Assembly (NCBI GenBank): GCA_009929055.1
Contig: SABI01000044.1
Span: 1 to 13,153 of the forward strand
DNA length: 13,153 nt
Origin: Spirochaetia bacterium
GTDB taxonomy: Bacteria > Spirochaetota > Spirochaetia > Sphaerochaetales > Sphaerochaetaceae
Reading direction: 5' to 3'
The position numbers and the translations under genes were made by a program. Positions within the stretch are counted from its first letter, which is position 1. Every line of letters starts with the position of its first letter. Shown here piece after piece: positions 7,754-13,153 of the stretch. The notes beneath the pieces are model-generated. The model did not search any database. It was not told the DNA's origin and saw only the letters and a program-made list of their open reading frames with translations.

Positions 7754-8629
7754 CTAGGATAATGGTAAAAGAAGGACTGAAACTGGAGAGTTTCTTGCCA
7801 CATAATGGCTCACACTTGAAGAAAATAATTCTTTAATAAAAGAGGCATTTGTCGTTCCAAGAATAGAGAGAGTCACATCTTCATTATTCAACATATTCAA
7901 TATTTGATTTTGGATGGAGCCAAGAAAAATATGTGAGTTAACTCTCTTTACTCCAACAGATTTAACTTTCTGCTCCATAGTGACAAGTCGTTGTTTTGTT
8001 ACTGTAATATAATCATCTAAACCCTCTTTTTCATAAGTAGAGAGATGCTTTTCATCTATAACATGCAAGAGAGAAACTTTTTTCGCCTCACCATTACTCA
8101 TATGAACAAGAAATTGATCGAAGACTTTCATGGAAGGGGGAGTAAAATCTGTACAAAAAAGGACATGATTGAGAAATGATTCACCTTCTATATGGTTAAT
8201 AGTGAACTCTCTTTCTTCATTAAGTGAAATACGAATAATGAGGAGGGGGTGCTTTGTACTAAGCATTACTTCACTTGCAACTCCTCCTAACAAAGCTCCT
8301 CCTACAAGAGAATGGCCCATAGAACCAACAATTACCAAGTTTATATCTCTCTCTTTTGCAATACGGTTAATTTGAGCCGAAACATTTCCAGGAGAGATAA
8401 GAACCTCTACTTTAAAACCAAATGATGTGAGAATATCGTGCTGTTTCTCGAGCATCTCATTTTCGATTGAGGCAATATAAGGAAAAACTTCACTCGCAAT
8501 CTCTTGATAATCAGGACATTGAAGCAAAATTATTGAAGAAATATTGAGTGTGTGTAGAAGAGAAAGATGTTTTACTAGAAAAAGAGAAGCATCAGATAAG
8601 TCTGTTGCAACAATTGCTCTTTCATTCAT
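7754..8629 (-). CDS. Universal stress protein with two tandem Usp domains
   Basis: This 291-residue soluble protein has two Usp folds in tandem. Domain 1 (about 1-135) begins AIVATDLSD and carries the nucleotide-site motif GSMG (102-105) followed by nine residues and GGVA (115-118), close to the G2xG9xG(S/T) pattern of ATP-binding Usp proteins but with Gly in place of the final Ser/Thr. Domain 2 (about 153-291) begins VLFCTDFTP, but its corresponding segment, LGTTNASFIKELFSSSVS, has lost the glycine pattern, so it probably does not bind nucleotide. This asymmetry is common in tandem Usp proteins. The ATG at 8629 follows AAGGGGGA on the minus strand with about eight bases between. It has a strong promoter upstream, and the sucrose-synthesis gene follows 72 bases downstream, which suggests a shared stress or osmotic theme. 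The precise function cannot be told from sequence. Confidence 0.88.
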   Translation of the reverse strand: MNERAIVATDLSDASLFLVKHLSLLHTLNISSIILLQCPDYQEIASEVFPYIASIENEMLEKQHDILTSFGFKVEVLISPGNVSAQINRIAKERDINLVIVGSMGHSLVGGALLGGVASEVMLSTKHPLLIIRISLNEEREFTINHIEGESFLNHVLFCTDFTPPSMKVFDQFLVHMSNGEAKKVSLLHVIDEKHLSTYEKEGLDDYITVTKQRLVTMEQKVKSVGVKRVNSHIFLGSIQNQILNMLNNEDVTLSILGTTNASFIKELFSSSVSHYVARNSPVSVLLLPLS

Positions 8630-8654
8630 CAGGTATTCCCCCTTTTACATAAAA

Positions 8655-8665
8655 AGAGATTCTCT
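8655..8665. promoter_or_regulatory. 11-base palindrome at the stress-protein transcription start
   Basis: AGAGA-T-TCTCT is a perfect 5-base dyad with one central base. It sits at about +1 to +11 of the predicted minus-strand transcript, a position where a bound repressor could block initiation. The loop is too small for an RNA hairpin terminator. Operator function is inferred from place and symmetry only. Confidence 0.35.
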
Positions 8666-8671
8666 AATTTC

Positions 8672-8700
8672 AGTATAGTTTATTTGATGATAATCGTCAA
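8672..8700 (-). promoter_or_regulatory. Strong sigma70-type promoter of the universal stress protein gene
   Basis: On the minus strand TTGACG (8700-8695, 5/6 match) and TATACT (8677-8672, 5/6 match) are separated by exactly 17 bases. The predicted start near 8665 gives a leader of about 36 bases with a G-rich ribosome binding site. This is the best promoter match in the window. Confidence 0.7.
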
Positions 8701-8747
8701 AAGACTTTTTGTTGAGTATACTACCTCGAATACGAAAATTTCCCTAC

Positions 8748-8767
8748 TTATTAAGTTAACGCAATAA
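8748..8767. promoter_or_regulatory. 20-base interrupted palindrome, candidate operator
   Basis: TTATT-AA-GTTAAC-GC-AATAA is symmetrical about 8757.5: the outer arms 8748-8752 and 8763-8767 and the core GTTAAC (8755-8760) all share one centre, so 16 of 20 bases obey the dyad. It lies between the two divergent promoters, 23 bases before the efflux -35 element. The size and form fit a dimeric repressor or activator site, for example of TetR or MarR type, but no regulator gene is in the window. Confidence 0.4.
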
Positions 8768-8790
8768 ATGGAGGAAAACTCTCCCTCTTA

Positions 8791-8824
8791 TTGTAAAGGG
8801 TAAGGGGCTATGCTATTCTTTACC
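8791..8824 (+). promoter_or_regulatory. Probable efflux operon promoter with overlapping dyad
   Basis: TTGTAA (8791-8796) and TATTCT (8814-8819) are 17 bases apart, and TG at 8811-8812 gives an extended -10. Transcription would start near 8826. The inverted pair GTAAAG (8793-8798) and CTTTAC (8818-8823) covers both promoter elements, and GGTAA/TTACC (8799-8803 and 8820-8824) is an alternative pairing, so a bound protein could occlude RNA polymerase. The hexamers are each only 4/6 matches. Confidence 0.45.
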
Positions 8825-8849
8825 TAATGTAATAAGGAGAGACATTCCC

Positions 8850-9923
8850 ATGGCGCATAAGGTTTTCAGAGCTGTAAAATATGTGATACTGATACTGATA
8901 ATTGCAGTCATTTCTTATTTCTTTTATCAATACACAAACACTCCGGCTCCTGTTGAAAAAGTAAACCCAACTCCAGTAGTAGTCTCTTCTATCCAAAGAG
9001 GAGATATTGACCTCTCTTTAACAACCTACTCTTATGTTGAAGCTCGCTTTATTATTCCAGTTGTCCCTTTAGTAAGTGGAGAAATTCTGAGCCATTCGGT
9101 CAAAGTAGGAGATTATGTTCATAAGGGAGATGTTATTACCCAGCTTGATGATGAACTCTATGCACAACAAGAGAGGAGTGCTAAGGGAGCATTTGAAGTT
9201 GCTGCCTCTTCCTATGAAAGGGCATCCTCTCTTCTTGCTTCGAAATCTATTTCTCAACAAGCGTATGATGAAGTAAAAGGGAAATATGAAGTTGCTAAAG
9301 GACAGCATGAGGCTTCACTTACCCAATTGGGATATACTACCATTACTAGTCCAATTTCTGGAACAGTCCTTATGAGTAATGTGAGTGTAGGGTCGATGGG
9401 AGAAAGTGGCTCTCCTGTTGCTGTCTTGAGTGATTTAACTGATAAAATTCTCAATATATCTCTTCCAAGTCGTTACTATACAACTATTACTTCGCGCAAA
9501 GATCAACTCATTGTGTACGTTGAGACAATTGATAAAAGTAAAGAAATAAGAAAGGTGAAAGCTGAAATTGAAACAATTTCTCCCCTGATACAACCAAAAG
9601 ATGCCTCCTTTACTATCACTTGTAGCCTAAAAAAGAGCTATGAAGAAATGTTTACTGTTGGGATGTACGTAAAAACAATCGTAGTATACAAAGAGTATAA
9701 AGATGCTTTACTTCTCCCCCATTCAGCCCTCTCTAATGATTCTTCGCTCTTTATCTATGATGAAGAGACGAAACGGGTAAAAGAAGAGGCCTATTCCTTA
9801 TTAGTAGAACATGATGAATACATCGTAGTTGATGAGTCATTAAAAGATTCTCTTGTTGTAATCGAAGGAACACATCTCCTACAAGATAATGATAGCGTCC
9901 TTGCCCTTCGTAAAGGTGAGTAA
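8850..9923 (+). CDS. RND efflux membrane fusion protein (HlyD/AcrA-type periplasmic adaptor)
   Basis: This 357-residue adaptor links an RND pump to an outer-membrane channel. A basic N-terminus and a hydrophobic helix (about 10-27) anchor it in the inner membrane; there is no lipobox Cys, unlike AcrA. The two halves of the lipoyl (biotinyl-like) domain are visible at about 68-100 (VSGEILSHSVKVGDYVHKGD) and 163-195 (TTITSPISGTVLMSNVSVG). Between them is a short alpha-helical hairpin (about 104-158), shorter than that of AcrA. The rest is the beta-barrel (about 195-285) and membrane-proximal domain. AAGGAG (8834-8839) lies ten bases before the ATG. The pump gene starts six bases after the stop, so the two form an operon. 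The exported substrate cannot be read from the sequence. Confidence 0.9.
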   Translation: MAHKVFRAVKYVILILIIAVISYFFYQYTNTPAPVEKVNPTPVVVSSIQRGDIDLSLTTYSYVEARFIIPVVPLVSGEILSHSVKVGDYVHKGDVITQLDDELYAQQERSAKGAFEVAASSYERASSLLASKSISQQAYDEVKGKYEVAKGQHEASLTQLGYTTITSPISGTVLMSNVSVGSMGESGSPVAVLSDLTDKILNISLPSRYYTTITSRKDQLIVYVETIDKSKEIRKVKAEIETISPLIQPKDASFTITCSLKKSYEEMFTVGMYVKTIVVYKEYKDALLLPHSALSNDSSLFIYDEETKRVKEEAYSLLVEHDEYIVVDESLKDSLVVIEGTHLLQDNDSVLALRKGE

Positions 9924-9929
9924 TAAGAG

Positions 9930-12900
9930 ATGAATATTGCCAAAGTATCAGTTCATCACCCAGTTCGTGTTGCTATGCTCCTTATCGTCCTCCTTGTTTT
10001 TGGCCTAGTGGCCCTCGTGGATATGAATACTGAGTTTATGAGCGATATCTCCCTTCCTACTATTGAAGTACTCACCTATTACCCTGGCTCTGGTGCAAAA
10101 GAAGTTGAACGTGATATTACAGATATTTTAGAAAAAGAGTTCATTACCCTACCAAACTTTTCTTCAATTAGTAGTAGTAGTACTAACTTTGTGAGTTGGA
10201 TTACCATCACCTTTAAAGATGGAGTAGATCCGTATGACATGTTAGAAGAGGTTCGCTACCGTGTGAAGAATTTAAAAGAGCAACTTCCCACTAATTTAAG
10301 AAATGATCCAGTTGCTGTAGTGGGAGATGCTTCGATGCTTCCTGTCTTTACCTTCACTATTCAAGGGTCTAAAGATATAGATGAATTAACCCAATTTGTT
10401 GAAGAGACAATTGTTCCCAATATTACAAGAATTAAAGGTGTTGCTGAAGTTAATGTAACTGGAGGAACTAAGAAAGAGGTAAGGATAACTTTAAGGACAA
10501 AAGATCTTTATACCCAAAAGATATCGGCAATAGAGGTGATGCAGGCAATTCAAAATTCCAATGTGCTTCTCCCCCTACAAAGCACAACCTATCATGATAA
10601 CCAAGCTGTTCTCCAGTTTGATGGAAGAGTTACTAGCATAGATTCCCTCAATGAAATAGTAGTAGGAGTAAATACTCTTGGCTCCTTAGTCACCTTAAAA
10701 GATGTAGGGGATGTTGCTATCGGTTTAAAAGATAATGAAGTGTATGTTGATGGAACAAAAGAGTCTGCCCTTTTAGTCAATGTAACCAAGCGCAAGGATG
10801 GAAACACTATTTCTATTGCAAAAGAAATCAGAACTTTATTACAAGGGCCCCTTTTCTCGTCCCCCTCACCCTATAGGCATGAAGTGATTAATGATGACTC
10901 ATCTACCGTTTCTGCCTCCCTTTTTACGGTGATAAGGTCTGGTCTGTTTGGTATCATTATGGCCGTTTTTGTTATGTTGTTTTTCTTAAGCGATATTAGA
11001 GCAACCCTCACTATTGCCCTCTCTGTCCCGTTAAGTATCCTTTTCACCCTCATTGGTATGAGATTACTGAACATCAGTATAAACTTAATGAGTTTATCGG
11101 GGATGGTGATAGCATTAGGGATGGTCGTTGATGCCTCTATTGTAATGCTAGAGCATATCATCAAAGAGGTTGATGAGAATGTGGCAAATGGGGGGATGAG
11201 AGAACTCGATGTAATTATTATAGAAGGGGCAAAGGTAGTCACTTCTCCTATCTTTGCAAGTACTACAACTACTATTGCAGTCTTTGTCCCTTTATCTCTA
11301 TTAACTGGAATTATTGGCTCCATTCTTAGAGACGTCTCTCTCACCCTCATCCTCTCGCTAAGCGCTTCATTCTTAGTTGCCGTTATTGTTGTCCCTTTTA
11401 TCCTCCACATCGTATTGCAAAGGGAGAAGAGAATTCTTCACTTTTTATCTTTTTTCTCCCGCTTCATTTCTTCTTTATCAAGAGGGTATCAAAAAGGGCT
11501 CTCTTGGGCCCTCTCTCATCGTCTATTTATCCTCATTATTGCAATTAGTGCCCTTATTGCTTCAATTTTCGCTATTGGACTATTAGGAATTACCTTCATT
11601 CCAAGTACTGATACAGGGGAATTTTATATAGATATTACCTATAAAGAAGGAACTACAGTAGAAGAGACAAGACGAAAAAGTCTTCAAGCTCTTGAATTAG
11701 TCAAACAAGAGGTGAAAGAAAACACATCAATAACCCTCGTTTCAGGCTCAAGCTCTGGATATGGATTTAGTAGCCCTAACGAAGCAAATATGAGGGTGAT
11801 ACTGACTCCCGTATCAAACCGAAGTCGATCTGTTTTTACCATCATTAAGAGAGTACAAGAAATTCTAAGTCAACGTATGGTAGGTGCCCAAATCAGAGTG
11901 ACCAACGGAGGATTCGATAAACTAGTTGGCTTTGTTTCCGATGGTGGAGGATACGCTATTACCTTAGAGGGAGAAGATATTGCCCTCCTTTATGACACGG
12001 CCGTCGAATTAGAGAATATATTGGCTAAGGATAAAAGTGTCTTAAGTACTTCGATCGATACAGCCTATGATTCTTCTACCCTCAGTCTCTTGATGAGTCA
12101 GCACCTCATGGCCTCTTTAGGTATTAGTAGTATGGAAAGTGGGATAACAAGTAAAATTCTTTTTAGTGAAACAGAAGTTGGGGAATTAAAAGATTCTCTC
12201 AATAATGTCTACCCTATCTACCTAGAATCAGATATTGGGCAAGAACCTTTCACATCTTCAACCCTTCTTAATGCTAAAATCATCACTAGTGATAAAAGAG
12301 AAGTTGCTTTTGCTTCAATAGGAGAGCTCCTCAGACAACAATCAGTCAATAGAATCAACCACAAAGAGAGAGTAAATACTATTACACTTAGTGCAACGTT
12401 AGTAAGTGAAGATACAAAAGAAGTGAATCAAACAATGAATGATTACCTAGCTACCCATCCACTTCCCACCGGGGTGAACACAAGTAGTGGGGGATTAATA
12501 GAATTAATAAGGGACTCAATACAACCTATGATAACTGCTCTACTTGTAGCCATATTCTTAGTCTATACAGTAATGGTATTGCAGTTTGAATTCTTTAAGC
12601 AGCCCCTTATTGTGATGGCATCAATCCCTTTCACCCTCATTGGAGTTATATTAGGTCTTCTCATCTTTAATTCATCAATTTCTCTCCTCTCCTTTATGGC
12701 AATTATTGCCCTATCTGGGATGGTTGTAAATAATGGAATTCTTCTCATTGAATCAATTAATATTAAGATGAAAGCCTCTAAAGCTCTCTCTGATAATGAG
12801 CAAGAGAAGAAGAGAATCATTAAAGCAATTAGTGAAGCGAGTGCATCTAGATTAAGGCCCATTTTAATGACAACTCTTACGACAATGTTAGGTGTTATTC

Positions 12901-13079
12901 CTATGGCTGTAGCGAAAGGAGAAGCTTCTAGTTTATATGCCCCCCTTGGTCAAGCTATTGTTGGAGGATTGGTGAGTTCAACACTACTCACCCTTTTCAT
13001 TATCCCCATACTCTATGAGATGAATGAAATGAGCAATCTAAAAAAAAGAATGAGAGAAAGAGGTAAGAAAAATGAATAA
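9930..13079 (+). CDS. RND-family inner-membrane efflux transporter (AcrB/HAE-like permease)
   Basis: This 1049-residue proton-driven pump has the full RND plan, two halves each with one membrane helix, a large periplasmic loop and five more helices: TM1 about 13-31, TM2-6 about 335-495, TM7 about 530-552, TM8-12 about 865-1030. Family marks include HHPVRVAMLL (9-18), the loop motif YPGSGAKEVERDI (51-63) and, in TM4, GMVVDASIVMLEHI with Asp401. AcrB has two neighbouring Asp here; this pump has Asp-Ala, as also in CusA-type pumps. TM10 has VVNNGILLIE (932-941) and the segment after it SRLRPILMTTLTTMLG (973-988), typical of drug/organic-solute RND pumps. It overlaps the next start codon by eight bases, indicating translational coupling. 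Drug, lipid or metal as substrate is undecided; no methionine-rich metal site is obvious. Confidence 0.93.
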   Translation: MNIAKVSVHHPVRVAMLLIVLLVFGLVALVDMNTEFMSDISLPTIEVLTYYPGSGAKEVERDITDILEKEFITLPNFSSISSSSTNFVSWITITFKDGVDPYDMLEEVRYRVKNLKEQLPTNLRNDPVAVVGDASMLPVFTFTIQGSKDIDELTQFVEETIVPNITRIKGVAEVNVTGGTKKEVRITLRTKDLYTQKISAIEVMQAIQNSNVLLPLQSTTYHDNQAVLQFDGRVTSIDSLNEIVVGVNTLGSLVTLKDVGDVAIGLKDNEVYVDGTKESALLVNVTKRKDGNTISIAKEIRTLLQGPLFSSPSPYRHEVINDDSSTVSASLFTVIRSGLFGIIMAVFVMLFFLSDIRATLTIALSVPLSILFTLIGMRLLNISINLMSLSGMVIALGMVVDASIVMLEHIIKEVDENVANGGMRELDVIIIEGAKVVTSPIFASTTTTIAVFVPLSLLTGIIGSILRDVSLTLILSLSASFLVAVIVVPFILHIVLQREKRILHFLSFFSRFISSLSRGYQKGLSWALSHRLFILIIAISALIASIFAIGLLGITFIPSTDTGEFYIDITYKEGTTVEETRRKSLQALELVKQEVKENTSITLVSGSSSGYGFSSPNEANMRVILTPVSNRSRSVFTIIKRVQEILSQRMVGAQIRVTNGGFDKLVGFVSDGGGYAITLEGEDIALLYDTAVELENILAKDKSVLSTSIDTAYDSSTLSLLMSQHLMASLGISSMESGITSKILFSETEVGELKDSLNNVYPIYLESDIGQEPFTSSTLLNAKIITSDKREVAFASIGELLRQQSVNRINHKERVNTITLSATLVSEDTKEVNQTMNDYLATHPLPTGVNTSSGGLIELIRDSIQPMITALLVAIFLVYTVMVLQFEFFKQPLIVMASIPFTLIGVILGLLIFNSSISLLSFMAIIALSGMVVNNGILLIESINIKMKASKALSDNEQEKKRIIKAISEASASRLRPILMTTLTTMLGVIPMAVAKGEASSLYAPLGQAIVGGLVSSTLLTLFIIPILYEMNEMSNLKKRMRERGKKNE

Positions 13080-13137
13080 GAAACTCTTTATAATGATAAG
13101 AATACTGAGCCTCTTGCAAAATGAACGGCCATTGTAA
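13072..13137 (+). pseudogene. Interrupted start of a third efflux gene, probably an outer-membrane channel
   Basis: ATG at 13072 overlaps the pump stop codon (ATGAATAA) and has AGAGG (13059-13063) eight bases upstream, so initiation is well supported. The frame begins MNKKLFIMIRILSLL, which looks like a signal peptide start, then changes to QNERPL and stops at 13135-13137 after 21 residues. A TolC-like outer-membrane factor would be the expected third gene of an adaptor-pump operon. The loss of the signal-peptide pattern coincides with a rise in G+C after about 13107. Either foreign DNA was inserted there or the contig end is chimeric. The remaining gene is not in the window; its identity is inferred from position only. 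Confidence 0.45.
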
Positions 13138-13153
13138 ATCGACTTGCCTGGTC
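13107..13153. other. Possible mobile-element edge or assembly junction at the window end
   Basis: From GAGCCTCTTGCAAAATGAAC onward the sequence is about half G+C by hand count, clearly above its AT-rich surroundings, and it breaks the reading frame that starts at 13072. A TTGCAAA core occurs near the tips of several insertion-sequence families, but 47 bases are too few to assign one. On the minus strand at least one frame is open through the segment and could be the tail of a transposase; this is speculative. Confidence 0.3.

Noticed and set aside
8715..8722. AGTATACT palindrome as a second promoter -10
   Set aside because: TATACT is present on both strands, but no acceptable -35 lies 16-18 bases upstream on either.
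8770..8784. GGAG/CTCC hairpin upstream of the efflux promoter
   Set aside because: The arms are four bases long and expected by chance in purine/pyrimidine-rich sequence; it does not align with the promoter elements.
10871..11410. 179-codon open frame antisense to the RND pump
   Set aside because: It lies wholly within the conserved pump gene and its translation is a low-complexity shadow (many Thr/Ile/Ser) with no recognisable domain.

Overview
The window is about 13 kb of AT-rich DNA holding six complete genes, the first codons of a seventh and two informative intergenic regions. An outer-membrane beta-barrel protein and an RND tripartite efflux system indicate a diderm (Gram-negative-type) bacterium. 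The low G+C, the protein style and the combination of genes would fit a spirochaete. That assignment is inference from overall look; there is no rRNA or marker gene to confirm it.

Layout. Left block, plus strand: a secreted fusion of a zinc metallopeptidase-like domain, a TolB/PD40-type beta-propeller and a C-terminal beta-barrel (117-2903), then an AcnA-type aconitase 39 bases downstream (2943-5534). The short gap and lack of a terminator suggest these two are co-transcribed. Middle block, minus strand: a two-domain universal stress protein (8629-7754), then a sucrose-phosphate synthase fused to an apparently intact sucrose-phosphate phosphatase domain (7681-5513). The last gene runs tail-to-tail into aconitase with a 22-base overlap. 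Right block, plus strand: a membrane fusion protein (8850-9923), an RND inner-membrane pump (9930-13079), and an overlapping start at 13072 that looks like the beginning of a third pump gene, probably the outer-membrane channel. That third frame stops after 21 codons, where composition changes, so it was either interrupted by inserted DNA or damaged by an assembly edge.

How the genes may work together. The middle block looks like a stress and osmolyte module: sucrose made in two steps by one polypeptide, next to a Usp stress protein, each with its own sigma70-like promoter. The right block is an efflux operon driven from the 220-base divergent region 8630-8849. That region carries two plausible promoters facing opposite ways and several palindromes of operator type, but no regulator gene lies in the window. 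Aconitase makes isocitrate from citrate; no other TCA-cycle gene is nearby.

I found no tRNA, rRNA, CRISPR array or complete insertion sequence. The points most worth a second look are the disrupted end of the efflux operon (13072-13153), the three-part surface protein with a G7 tract at which a one-base slip either way gives a premature stop, and the palindrome-rich divergent regulatory region.
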